64,000 nt of DNA, taken from assembly GCF_009372235.1 (NCBI RefSeq), contig NZ_SULL01000006.1:186001-250000 (forward strand), read 5' to 3'. Position 1 is the first letter of the stretch, and each line of letters opens with the position of its first letter. The translations under genes and the position numbers were made by a program. The notes beneath the pieces were generated by a model. That model saw only the letters and a program-made list of their open reading frames with translations. It ran no database searches and had not been told where the DNA came from. This stretch comes from Dickeya oryzae. GTDB lineage: Bacteria > Pseudomonadota > Gammaproteobacteria > Enterobacterales > Enterobacteriaceae. Of the stretch, positions 26,458-34,999 are shown one piece after another.

Positions 26458-26670
26458 TATTCATGCTGATAAAGCGGTTTTCTGTGCTGATGCCCCCATC
26501 TTTCCCGCGTAATACGCTTCCCCCACCGGATGACAGGGGGAAAACAACAAATCATTGATATACAGTAAGTTAACTATTCTCCCCCACTTAGGGTATATAG
26601 GCATCCGGGAAGTGGGGGAAGCCGCCGGATACCATAGCCTGATACCCGGTGCCCCCCACATTTCCCCCGT

Positions 26671-28716
26671 TTATTCCCCCACGTTACCGCGTTTTGATAA
26701 TGGCACGATGTTTTCACCATCCAGCGCGATCAGGTCATCCCTGACGAGTTTATCCAGCCAGCGGGTAAACTTTTTGGAGACATCAAACCCCATCGCCCGC
26801 ATATCGTCACGCACCAGTGCGCGGGTACAGCCGTCGCCACTGGCCGTACGCGAGCGGATCGCTTCCCACAGCGCTACATGGTTATCCGTCAGCCGGGTGA
26901 TCCCACTGAGCGCCGGGTCAGCGTCGGTCGGGTCATCGCGGACTTCCCGGCCTTCATCCCGCAGAACCAGCGATGTAACCGGCTCGCCGTCATCGTCCAC
27001 GTACAGATTCACCGCCGTCAGGTCGTAGGCCCGGCGTGGCGGCTCTTCGGCGTCCTTCATCTTGGTGCAGGTCAGGATCAGCGCCTGCCCGTCGGCCTCG
27101 CGGCGCACATTAAACTCCACGTCCAGCGCAGCCCGGAAGGCGCTGGAGCCGCGAGCGCCTTTGTCCTGATCTTTACCGGAGTGATGAATAATCAGTACCG
27201 TGGCCTGCGTGGCCGCCTTGATGTAGTCGCAACCCTGAATAAACGCCCCCATGTCTTTAGCGGCGTTTTCATCCGAACCGCCAAAGCAGCGGGCCAGTGT
27301 ATCCAGAATGATCAGCCGTACTGCCATCCCGGTGGCGGCCTGTACGTCATGGGCGGCCTTGATCACCTGCTCCACGCTGTCGGGACTGGCCGGGAATACC
27401 GGGCAGTCAACGCGATAGAGTGCATCAATCGGGCTACGGTCGTTCAGCGTTTCCTCCCACGCCCGAATCCGGCGCGGTACGCCGATCCCACCTTCACCTA
27501 CCACATAAATCACTGCGCCCTGCGTGACCGGTCGGTTGGCCCACGGCTTTCCGGTGGCGATATGGCACGCCCAGGAAACAGCCAGAAAGGATTTATACGA
27601 CCCGCTGGCACCGTAAGCACTGGCAACCGCACCGCTCGGCAGGTAGCCCTTGATCAGGTAATCCTGCCGGGTATCAAACCCTTCCGAGCCTTTACGCAAA
27701 GGCAGGGCGGAGGAAAATGCCGTGACAGGAGACGGCCCGGCGTCAGGCAACGGGCCCGGGCTGATAACGGCAGGCCGGGTAAGCTGACGCCGGAATGCGG
27801 CTTTGGTGGCTTCCATGCCGTGCCGCTGGCGAAAATCATCCCAGTCACAGGCGGTATCGGTCGGCGGCAGAGCCACCCAGCCGTCAACGGCCAGCGCCGC
27901 TTTCTCCGCCATCAGTTTGCCGGTGTTGGCCGCGCCATCCGGGTGAATATCGTTATCCCCGGCCAGAATCAGGCAGCACTGGGGATAACGCGCCCTGAAT
28001 GCCTGCGCCACGTTCAGCAGGTTATTAGCCGATACCGCCGCCACCACATGGCATGACGAGCACTGTTGCAGGGTGAGCGCTGTGGCATACCCTTCGGTGA
28101 TAATCAGCTTCGACGGCTCCGGGCCGTGGTTAACCGGAATAAACGCCCCTTTCAACTGCGAGCCGGGATACAACCGTTTTTCACCGCCGGGCGTGATCAG
28201 TTGCGCCCCTGCCAGTTCACCGGAGGTGCGGAACATCGGCAACAGTAGCGATCCTTCGCCAAACCGGACACGCCCGATGGTCATCGCCTGTGCGGCAGTC
28301 AGCAGCATCGCTGGTGTCATCAGCCCTCGGGCTTTCAGATACGGGCTTTCCCCGGTGCTCGTGGCAGCCATCAGCGCCTTGATGCGCTCTGCCAGCGGGC
28401 GGGGATCAACCGCCTTTTCTCTGGCGGGCGGTGTTTCGCTGGCCGATGACGCCAGTGCCGTCACCACTCTGGCCGCTTCCGCGATGTCACACCGCCTGAC
28501 GCGGGCGACCAGATCCAGACCATCACCGTGGCCGCAATGATTGCAGAACCAGGTGCCACGCCCACGCTTATCATCAAAGCGGAAGCGATCTTTTCCACCG
28601 CAGACAGGGCAAGGGCCATGCTGGCCCCCGGCAGGAAAGTAGATATCTAATGCCGCCAGAATCGACGGCCAGCGGTGGCGGGATTGTGCAACTCTTTCCG
28701 AGACAAACTTACTCAT
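26671..28716 (-). CDS. Satellite-phage-type primase-helicase (zinc finger, TOPRIM, RepA-like ATPase)
   Basis: 681 residues. The N-terminal zinc ribbon has CPVCGGKDRFRF and WFCNHCG. A TOPRIM-like primase core follows with LIITEGYATAL and LILAGDNDIH. The C-terminal RecA-fold helicase has Walker A GASGSYKS and Walker B LIILDTLARC. The combination resembles replication proteins of P4-like satellites and integrative elements, which start copying the excised circle. The start MSKFVSERV lies inside the last codons of the upstream small gene (8-base overlap), so the two are coupled. Confidence 0.85.
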   Translation of the reverse strand: MSKFVSERVAQSRHRWPSILAALDIYFPAGGQHGPCPVCGGKDRFRFDDKRGRGTWFCNHCGHGDGLDLVARVRRCDIAEAARVVTALASSASETPPAREKAVDPRPLAERIKALMAATSTGESPYLKARGLMTPAMLLTAAQAMTIGRVRFGEGSLLLPMFRTSGELAGAQLITPGGEKRLYPGSQLKGAFIPVNHGPEPSKLIITEGYATALTLQQCSSCHVVAAVSANNLLNVAQAFRARYPQCCLILAGDNDIHPDGAANTGKLMAEKAALAVDGWVALPPTDTACDWDDFRQRHGMEATKAAFRRQLTRPAVISPGPLPDAGPSPVTAFSSALPLRKGSEGFDTRQDYLIKGYLPSGAVASAYGASGSYKSFLAVSWACHIATGKPWANRPVTQGAVIYVVGEGGIGVPRRIRAWEETLNDRSPIDALYRVDCPVFPASPDSVEQVIKAAHDVQAATGMAVRLIILDTLARCFGGSDENAAKDMGAFIQGCDYIKAATQATVLIIHHSGKDQDKGARGSSAFRAALDVEFNVRREADGQALILTCTKMKDAEEPPRRAYDLTAVNLYVDDDGEPVTSLVLRDEGREVRDDPTDADPALSGITRLTDNHVALWEAIRSRTASGDGCTRALVRDDMRAMGFDVSKKFTRWLDKLVRDDLIALDGENIVPLSKRGNVGE

Positions 28717-28885
28717 TGTCCGGCCCCTCCGCATCCAGCGCGTCATTCAGCAGGTTAAGCCGCTCCCATAAGATGAACATCAGCAGCTCTTTGGCAACGG
28801 GGTTTTCCAGCTCAATGATGGCGTAGGCCAGCACCCGGCAGTGATCGGCGATCTCTTCCAGTAACAACGGTGTGGGGTTATACAT
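28709..28885 (-). CDS. Small unknown protein coupled to the primase gene
   Basis: 58 residues, MYNPTPLLLEEIADHCRVLA onward: two amphipathic helices, acidic end (DAEGPDNE). GGAGGT stands 5 bases before the ATG, much better than any signal for the longer frame that contains it. The stop overlaps the start of the primase-helicase, so the two are translated together. Similar small genes precede the primase in P4-like islands; function unknown. Confidence 0.6.
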   Translation of the reverse strand: MYNPTPLLLEEIADHCRVLAYAIIELENPVAKELLMFILWERLNLLNDALDAEGPDNE

Positions 28886-29245
28886 AGCGCACCTCCACAA
28901 GAGAGGTGAAAGATTGCAGGCAGGAATAGCTAAGGGTCGTAGCCATAAGGCAGCCTCCAGACTGTAGCAATTGTGATAGCTACCACCAGAGACGCCAATC
29001 TCGCGGGTGGTAGCCCGTGCGAGGTTGGCGTTACCGGACAGTCTGGCTACCGGCCTTCCTTGCGGAAGCCCCGCACGAGCCACCATTGAAGGTACAGCTC
29101 GACGCTTGCCTGCAAAAAAATACGCACAATGTGCGTATTCAGGCACCAGACTATTGTTCGGAACGCCAATTCCGGCTACGGATTTTGCCGTAGCCCGCGC
29201 AGTATAGCCCAATTTGCCCGCCAGAAGAAAAGCTGAATGACTCAT
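28709..29245 (-). CDS. Ash-type frame of the P4-like immunity region (fused with the following small gene)
   Basis: A continuous 178-codon frame. Its middle part (ARAGLPQGRPVARLSGNANL, then ARATTREIGVSGGSYHN) matches the Ash family frames that overlap the CI/C4 immunity RNA in P4-like satellites, and it does span the RNA at 29006-29084. The ATG overlaps the alpA stop. From codon 121 it continues into a small protein with its own ribosome-binding site (28709-28885). Whether the long product is made is uncertain; the frame may partly be a consequence of the RNA structure. Confidence 0.5.
   Translation of the reverse strand: MSHSAFLLAGKLGYTARATAKSVAGIGVPNNSLVPEYAHCAYFFAGKRRAVPSMVARAGLPQGRPVARLSGNANLARATTREIGVSGGSYHNCYSLEAALWLRPLAIPACNLSPLLWRCAMYNPTPLLLEEIADHCRVLAYAIIELENPVAKELLMFILWERLNLLNDALDAEGPDNE
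29006..29084 (-). ncRNA. C4 / P4 CI-type antisense immunity RNA (copy 2)
   Basis: 79 bases closed by GGTGG / CCACC, then CGTGCG / CGCACG, with an inner hairpin CTTCC-GCAA-GGAAG and the common GCCGGT that follows it. It aligns with copy 1 (11910-11979) with compensatory changes in both stems. It lies between alpA and the primase gene inside the Ash frame, the place where the P4 CI RNA lies. In P4 this RNA stops expression of the downstream replication gene while the element is integrated, which would here keep the primase-helicase off. Confidence 0.75.
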
Positions 29246-29445
29246 TTGCGCCCCTCCGCCCGCTGACGGATACGCTCGGCAATCCAGTCGTTGATTTCAC
29301 TCTCCACCCAGGCGACAGAACGTGCGCCCAGCTTCACCGGCTGGGGAAACTCGCCACGATCGATCAGGTAATAGATCCAGGATTTTTTGAGGCTGGTTTT
29401 TTTCATCACATCGGGCAAACGCAACAGAGTGAAATTGGACATCAT
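29242..29445 (-). CDS. alpA: AlpA-family regulator
   Basis: 67 residues: LLRLPDVMKKTSLKKSWIYY, then FPQPVKLGARSVAWVESEIN and DWIAERI, the complete excisionase-like MerR-type helix-turn-helix of AlpA. In the CP4-57 element AlpA activates the integrase gene; P4 Vis is similar. GGAGGCG precedes the first ATG. It overlaps the recombinase upstream by one base and the Ash frame downstream by four, so it belongs to one leftward operon. Confidence 0.9.
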   Translation of the reverse strand: MMSNFTLLRLPDVMKKTSLKKSWIYYLIDRGEFPQPVKLGARSVAWVESEINDWIAERIRQRAEGRK

Positions 29446-30326
29446 TACGCCTCCTCCTGACGGGTGTAGACACGTTCAACATAACGGCCACGGCCATCGC
29501 CATGACCCAAATCCATCGACACCAGCGCCCGTGCCTCCTGACGGCTAAACCCGTCGGCAAGGTAGAAACGCATGGCATCCTGCGCCCATGCATAGCGCAG
29601 ACTGTGGGGGGAGTAATGGCCGGTCAGGCCAAGGCGGGTAGTACGGGCACGCCAGAAATTCATGGCGGTTTTCAAATCCGGTTTATCGATGAGTTTACCG
29701 TTGCGGTTGTCGGCGATGACAAGTGCCTCACGCACAGCAGCAAGCACCGCTGCGCTGTCCAGCACGCGGGTTTCACGCGGTCGCCCGCCTTTGGTGCCAA
29801 ACACGACAGTGAGCCGGTCAACCTGCCGGGTCAGTTGCTGCTCCCAGCGCTTTAGCGAGGCGCAACACTGCACCGCTTCCTGCGAACGCAACCCCAGCAA
29901 CCGGGCAAGCTGGAGCGCACAGGCCAGACCGGCATCTTCCCGGCGGGCGGACTCCAGCACGGACTGATAGCGCGCATCCGGGATGGCATATTTAGTGCCT
30001 GCCCGGCTGGCACCACCCAGCCCCAGCGCCTGATTGCTCAGGCGGGGATCATCCACCAGTTTGCCCCGGCCTGCCAGACGCAGCACGCTGCGCAAGGCGG
30101 ACATCTCGTTATGCAACGTGCGCAAAGCCATGCCCTGAGAGCGGCGGGCAGACACATAGCTTTCGATATGCCGGGCTTTAACGTGCTGTACGCTGCGCAC
30201 CTGAATGTTGAGTGCCAGCAAATGACGGCACAAACGCTCAACAATACGGAGGCGATCATGAACCGTTTTATAGCTACCACCCGCCTGTTTCGCCCATGTT
30301 TTCATTTCACGACTGAGTTTTGTCAT
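29445..30326 (-). CDS. Integrase-domain protein (tyrosine recombinase, Integrase_1 type)
   Basis: 293 residues. An N-terminal SAM-like DNA-binding domain (residues 1-95) precedes the catalytic domain with R147 (LLGLRSQE), K179 (GTKGGR), H241-x-x-R244 (SPHSLRYA), H275 (LGHGDGR) and a tyrosine, most likely Y287. All catalytic residues appear present. It is distinct from the P4-type integrase beside the tRNA. Proteins of this type are common next to alpA in islands; the site they act on is unknown. The start is behind ATAAGAGC, a weak signal. Confidence 0.82.
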   Translation of the reverse strand: MTKLSREMKTWAKQAGGSYKTVHDRLRIVERLCRHLLALNIQVRSVQHVKARHIESYVSARRSQGMALRTLHNEMSALRSVLRLAGRGKLVDDPRLSNQALGLGGASRAGTKYAIPDARYQSVLESARREDAGLACALQLARLLGLRSQEAVQCCASLKRWEQQLTRQVDRLTVVFGTKGGRPRETRVLDSAAVLAAVREALVIADNRNGKLIDKPDLKTAMNFWRARTTRLGLTGHYSPHSLRYAWAQDAMRFYLADGFSRQEARALVSMDLGHGDGRGRYVERVYTRQEEA

Positions 30327-30614
30327 GCTCTTATCTCGACTTCAGCCCTTCGGCGCATGGCTGCTATGCAGAGTCAGTGCTCTGCCTGAACGATACCTGT
30401 GCGCCGGAGGGCTTGGGTTTTGTTGAGGTATCGGGGGTTCGGTGATGCACACAGTGCAACCGCTGTTCACACAGTCATACCCCCAGGCAAATCGCCTGCC
30501 TCGGTATCGATCCAGAATGCTTTTAAACACAATGAGGCGCGAAAACGGTGGTGTCAGAATGTTGACACGCAGCGCAAACGGCCATGAGTAAAGTCGAGAA
30601 AGACGTCAGTGCGC

Positions 30615-30662
30615 GGCGTCACTTTCACCTGCTTGCGCGGTAAAAGTGACGCCGGGTGAAAG
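30615..30662. other. Two mutually exclusive stem-loops in the long intergenic region
   Basis: GGCGTCACTTT (30615-30625) pairs perfectly with AAAGTGACGCC (30643-30653). CTTTCACC (30622-30629) pairs with GGTGAAAG (30655-30662). The two stems share bases, so only one can form at a time. No T-run follows, so it is not a plain terminator. It lies in the 1.4-kb gap 30327-31737 between the recombinase and the AIPR gene, where no convincing gene was found. Origin, transfer or RNA-switch functions are possible. Confidence 0.5.
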
Positions 30663-31111
30663 CGTGACAGGCGGATACAGCCTGATGCATTACGGCATCA
30701 TGCGGTACAGCCCGCACGTTCACACGTACAGACGGCAATCGTTGGGACGAGTAAAATCGAAGTTGCACGCTAACGTGAACTTACGAGGGTAAGCGCCAGT
30801 TAAGTCGCTTAGTATGTGAAATCACTACAACGATAAACGTTGCAGCTACAAGCCAGTGTCCTACGGTACGGGAAAACCGCGCTCTGGCTGGGTATAGTAT
30901 AAGTGAAGCATTTTACGCCGCCCGGCAAACCGGGTTATGGGTAAAACTTAGGGCCCAATGGGCTATGGTTTAGTTTAACTGGCCTTCATCGTCACGCTCA
31001 TAACGGCGCTCAAACTACCTGACGACATCTGCTCCCAAAGGCTGGCAGATTTACCGCGCTTCTTCATCACGCTCTCTTCCTTGCAGGCGATGGAAGAGTA
31101 ACAGTACCGGT

Positions 31112-31202
31112 GTGGTCGCCCGAAGGCGTCAGTCTCAGACCACGCTCCATTCCCTATGACTTTGGCGTTGTGACCACCCGAAGGCGTTTCTCACAGGTCA
31201 CA
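31112..31202. repeat. Two tandem hairpins with conserved loop and covarying stems
   Basis: GTGGTC-N20-GACCAC (31112-31143) and GTGACC-N20-GGTCAC (31170-31201). Both loops start (G/A)CCCGAAGGCGT and are 20 bases long. The stems differ at two positions and each change is matched on the other side, so the structure is conserved. The units are 58 bases apart, in the non-coding stretch upstream of the AIPR gene. Possible RNA element, origin or protein-binding site. Confidence 0.6.
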
Positions 31203-31737
31203 CGTATCATCCTGATACTGGAAACATTGGTGGCTGTCATCGACAGCGGTGTTGCGTGGATAAAATTACGACAGTTTTGGTGGGATTTCAAGGGGGTGAA
31301 ACCTGAACTTCTCGGCCATTGGTACAATTAAATACTCAATGCAGGGTAGATAATTTACAGTTACCGGATTCAGCCTTGGCGAGGCTTCACTGGGGTGATA
31401 ATCAGGAAAAATATACACCCTTTCAGCATACGCACGACACCCTGCCTGAAAATCACCGGAAATCCCGCTATTTTTCCTGAGTTAAGCCATGCATCCACAG
31501 GGTGCATGGTTTTGCATGTGTTTATCCACCCTCTTTAACCCTTCCCGCTCTTGTACCGGCGCGGCCTGAGCCTGTTCATGCACCTGCATTAAAACCGCCC
31601 TCTTAAGCGGGCAGGCGAGGCGGGGAAAGCACTGCGCGCGGGTACTGTTTAAAGCATTTGATTCACCAGTCAAAAACGCGTAGAAAAAGAAATGAAATTT
31701 TTAGCTCCTCCAAGTATTCCGCTTAAAGGATGAAAAA

Positions 31738-33423
31738 ATGAGCATTATTCATGTAAATCAAATTGGTAGTAAAATTAACACATTATTCGCCGATAAAATT
31801 GATAAAAATGATCTCAACCCTCAAGATAAAGAAATTCAAACTAAAATTTTAACTCGTTCTCTAGCCGCTTACGCTATTTATTGCATTGGAGATACTTCAA
31901 TAGATGAAGCTGCATCAGCAGTTGTTGATGGTGCTGATGATAATGGTATAGATGCAATTCATTATTCATCTTCTAGTAAAAGAATGATCATTGTTCAATC
32001 TAAATGGAGAAAAGATGGGACTGGAGAACCTGATAATGGTGATTTAAGAAAATTCAAGGATGGCATTTTGGATCTCATTAATTTAGAGCTTAACAAGTTT
32101 AATGAGAAAGTTAACATTAAAAAACAAATGATCGAAACCGCTTTAGGGGAATTTGATACTAAATTCGATCTTGTTTTAATTCATACTGGTTCAAATACAC
32201 TAAGCAGACATAATCAACAAGTGATGGATTCAATACTTAATGAATTAAATGATGCTGGTGATGGTACTAGCGAAGATGTTGTAAGCTTCCATCATCTTAA
32301 TCAAGCTATAATTCATAGTGGGCTTGCGTCGGGAATGGATGGTGAACCAATCGACCTTGAGATTGGCCTATCTCAATGGGGGAAAATTGAAGAACCACAT
32401 CAAGGTTTTTTTGGAATTGTGGCGGGTGAAGAGGTTGCGAATTGGTGGATACAAAAAGGGAAAAGACTATTCGCCAAAAATATTAGACAAATGCTAGGTG
32501 CTACTGAAGTTAATGATGAAGTTAAAAGAACAATCGAGGAGCAACCCGAAAATTTTTGGTATTATAATAACGGCATTACCGTAGTTGCTGAATCTATTAA
32601 AAAATCAATGGTTGGTGGAAATAGCAGAGATATCGGTTCGTTTAAAGCGAACAATATCAGTATCGTTAACGGCGCGCAGACCGTAAGCGTAATTGGTAAG
32701 CATGCACAGGAAGGAGGTGCAAACCTTACCAAGCTACGTTTACCTATCCGGCTAATTTCATTAGAAGGCGCTCCAGAAGACTTTGGTGCTTCTGTAACAA
32801 AAACTAACAACCGCCAGAATAGAATAGAGAGCAGAGATTTTGTTTCTTTAGATGATGAACAGATAAGGTTAAAAAAAGAACTTTCACTAGAAGGTATTGA
32901 ATACAATATCGTTCGAAGTGAAAACATAAAAACTTCCGCTGCAATGATTGATTTATCAGAAGCTACCGTTGCGTTAGCCTGCGCATCTACGCAAGTAGGA
33001 CTAGCAGTTCAAGCAAAAAGAGAAATTGGTCGTTTTTATGATAATCTTAAGAAAGCGCCATATAAAACAATTTTTAACCCACAAACCAATGGGATTTATC
33101 TTCGAAATACAGTGTTTGCTTTGCGCAAAACAGATGAAATCATTGACATCATGATTGCGAACTTACCGAAAAAATCGGGTAAAGAATATGGTATCCTTGT
33201 TCATGGTAATAGAATGCTAGCTTTCTTAGTTTTTAGAGCACTGGAAATCCATAGAGCTGCAAATAAATTCGATTTTGACATTAACACAATCGACTGGTTG
33301 AAAATTACAAAATCCGCCCTTGAAAAGCTAATGTCAGAAATAGAAACAAACTACAAAGACAAATTCCTTGCCACTTTATTTAAAAACGCAACCATATGCA
33401 AAGCCATATCAGAAAAAATATAA
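31738..33423 (+). CDS. AIPR-family putative abortive-infection protein with nuclease-like N-terminus
   Basis: 561 residues. The AIPR domain shows LFAKNIRQMLG (244-254), FWYYNNGIT (273-281) and IVNGAQTV (309-316), followed by a conserved second half (VTKTNNRQNRIESRDFVSLD). The N-terminus resembles a PD-(D/E)XK nuclease core: DGADDNGIDAI with D72, then IIVQSKW with K89. The AIPR family is named after phage abortive infection; the mechanism is not established. The gene is far more AT-rich than its surroundings and stands alone between 1.4 kb of non-coding DNA and the integrase, as a typical cargo defence gene. GGATGAAAAA gives a fair ribosome-binding site. Confidence 0.85.
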   Translation: MSIIHVNQIGSKINTLFADKIDKNDLNPQDKEIQTKILTRSLAAYAIYCIGDTSIDEAASAVVDGADDNGIDAIHYSSSSKRMIIVQSKWRKDGTGEPDNGDLRKFKDGILDLINLELNKFNEKVNIKKQMIETALGEFDTKFDLVLIHTGSNTLSRHNQQVMDSILNELNDAGDGTSEDVVSFHHLNQAIIHSGLASGMDGEPIDLEIGLSQWGKIEEPHQGFFGIVAGEEVANWWIQKGKRLFAKNIRQMLGATEVNDEVKRTIEEQPENFWYYNNGITVVAESIKKSMVGGNSRDIGSFKANNISIVNGAQTVSVIGKHAQEGGANLTKLRLPIRLISLEGAPEDFGASVTKTNNRQNRIESRDFVSLDDEQIRLKKELSLEGIEYNIVRSENIKTSAAMIDLSEATVALACASTQVGLAVQAKREIGRFYDNLKKAPYKTIFNPQTNGIYLRNTVFALRKTDEIIDIMIANLPKKSGKEYGILVHGNRMLAFLVFRALEIHRAANKFDFDINTIDWLKITKSALEKLMSEIETNYKDKFLATLFKNATICKAISEKI

Positions 33424-33515
33424 CACATTAACTAAATTAAGAATGCTGCTCACGCGGCATTCAAATTAAAGTAAACTTTTATATTTATTTAAGTAAATCA
33501 TTAATAAGCATCAAC

Positions 33516-34781
33516 CTAATCTTTATTTTTTCTTTTTGCAAAATCAAAGGGTGTTATTGCTTCATAAATATTTGCATCAAGATAATCCGCCCACCACTGC
33601 ACCATTAACCGCCGTTCATCCAGATACTCAGAAGTGTGAGTATAAGCCGCTCGGACATTGTTCCGCTCAGAATGACTTAGCTGACGCTCTATCGCGTCGT
33701 CACTCCACAGGCCAGATTCCCCTAACGCGCCTCGCGCCATCGTTCTGAAACCGTGTCCGCAAACTTCGGTTTGCGTATCGTAACCCATTGCTCGCAGCGC
33801 ATTATTGACCGTGTTTTCGCTCATCACTTTTTCCGGGTCATGATCACCGGGGAAAAGGCATTTGTTGTCGCCGCTAATTGCCTTTAACTGCTCCAGCAGC
33901 GCTACGGCCTGACGACTGAGCGGCACGATGTGCTCTTCCTTCATCTTCATGCCACGATAGGAGTAACGCACACCTTTGATCGCTTCCCGCTGTGCCGGAA
34001 CCCGCCAGTAAGCTTTATCAAAATCAAACTCGCACCATTGGGCAAAACGAAGCTCGCTGGAACGTACAAACGTCAGCAACGTGAGTTCGACTGCGATACG
34101 TGTCATCTGGCGGCCACGATAAGCAGCAAGCCGTGACAGGAACTCATGGAGGCGTTCCGGCGGCAAAGCTGGATAGTGCCGTGCTTTCGTCGTCGTTAAT
34201 GCCCCGCTCATGTCACTGGCCGGGTTAGAGTCAATATAATCGTTCTGCACGGCATAGCGCATAATCGCCGTAACACGCTGTTGCAGGCGTTGTGCTACAT
34301 CATGCTTGCCGCTGGCATCCACCGCTTTTATCGGCGCTAACAGATGGCTGGTTTTGAGTTTACGGATATCTGCCGTGCCAATATGCGGAAAAATGTACAG
34401 TTCAAGATAACGCATCACCCGTGCGCGATGATAATCGCCCCAGCGCTTGTTGCTGGCGTGCCACTGCCGGGCGATAGTCTCAAAGGTATACGCCCCCGCA
34501 GTTTCAGCCTGTGCCTCTTTTTGTTCAGCCTTTGGGTCAATACCTTGCACCAGCAGCTTTTTAGCTTCATCACGTTTAGCGCGTGCCTCCGCCAGGGTGA
34601 CTGTCGGCCAAACACCAAAAGCCAGCCGGTCTTCTTTCTTGTCATCTGGACGCCGATACTTCATGCGCCAGTATTTTGAACCGCGTGGGGTAATCTCAAG
34701 GTATAAGCCGCCCCCATCCGCCATCTTGTAGGTTTTCTCTTTGGGCTTGGCAGTCTCGACCTGACGGGCATTGAGCTTCAT
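33516..34781 (-). CDS. P4-type tyrosine integrase of the leuX island
   Basis: 421 residues, complete. The N-terminal DUF4102 arm-binding domain is MKLNARQVETAKPKEKTYKM to about residue 90. The catalytic domain has R240 (FVRSSELR), H343-x-x-R346 (CGHGFRTMAR), H370 (LSHSE) and Y380. It lies 219 bases from leuX and reads away from it, the usual arrangement for elements in this tRNA gene (E. coli intB is similar). Putative arm sites overlap its 5' end. With two attachment sites and an intact integrase, the element may still excise. Confidence 0.93.
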   Translation of the reverse strand: MKLNARQVETAKPKEKTYKMADGGGLYLEITPRGSKYWRMKYRRPDDKKEDRLAFGVWPTVTLAEARAKRDEAKKLLVQGIDPKAEQKEAQAETAGAYTFETIARQWHASNKRWGDYHRARVMRYLELYIFPHIGTADIRKLKTSHLLAPIKAVDASGKHDVAQRLQQRVTAIMRYAVQNDYIDSNPASDMSGALTTTKARHYPALPPERLHEFLSRLAAYRGRQMTRIAVELTLLTFVRSSELRFAQWCEFDFDKAYWRVPAQREAIKGVRYSYRGMKMKEEHIVPLSRQAVALLEQLKAISGDNKCLFPGDHDPEKVMSENTVNNALRAMGYDTQTEVCGHGFRTMARGALGESGLWSDDAIERQLSHSERNNVRAAYTHTSEYLDERRLMVQWWADYLDANIYEAITPFDFAKRKNKD

Positions 34782-34832
34782 TTTGGGGGCACATATCTTA
34801 TCGAAGTGGAGATGCCCCCGATTATGCCCCCA
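34781..34832. promoter_or_regulatory. Candidate integrase arm-binding sites, right end
   Basis: TTTTGGGGGCAC over the integrase start codon, then GATGCCCCCGATTATGCCCC C: one inverted and two direct GCCCCC motifs. The two direct copies have the same 12-base period as the pair at 24334-24356. The first motif overlaps the integrase start, so binding could also repress the gene. Confidence 0.5.
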
Positions 34833-34962
34833 ACAACCGCTGGATTACAACGGATGCAAAAAGACCGCTGTGGAAAAAACACACAATCCATCCAGACAAT
34901 AAAATCAGATTAAATCTTTATTTAACAATGATATATGGAAGTTACTGGACGATAACGGACAC

Positions 34963-34987
34963 AAAAAAAGCCACCCGAAGGTGGCTT
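34963..34987 (-). terminator. Terminator of leuX
   Basis: Read on the minus strand: AAGCCACC-TTCG-GGTGGCTT followed by T residues, 13-14 bases after the tRNA CCA end. A UUCG tetraloop makes it very stable. It separates tRNA transcription from the integrase. Confidence 0.85.
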
Positions 34988-34999
34988 GATTTTTGAATT

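Noticed and set aside
30342-30530. 62-codon minus-strand frame before the integrase-like gene
   Set aside because: No ribosome-binding site, Arg/Pro/Ser-rich composition, no recognised family. It lies in the structured non-coding stretch.
31110-31331. 73-codon plus-strand frame across the tandem hairpins
   Set aside because: The conserved features there follow RNA pairing and not codons; no ribosome-binding site is visible.
31482-31673. 63-codon minus-strand frame upstream of the AIPR gene
   Set aside because: Could be a small island protein, but I see no domain and no convincing translation signal.
34774-34806. Possible second integrase promoter in the arm-site region
   Set aside because: No clear -35/-10 pair could be separated from the repeats.
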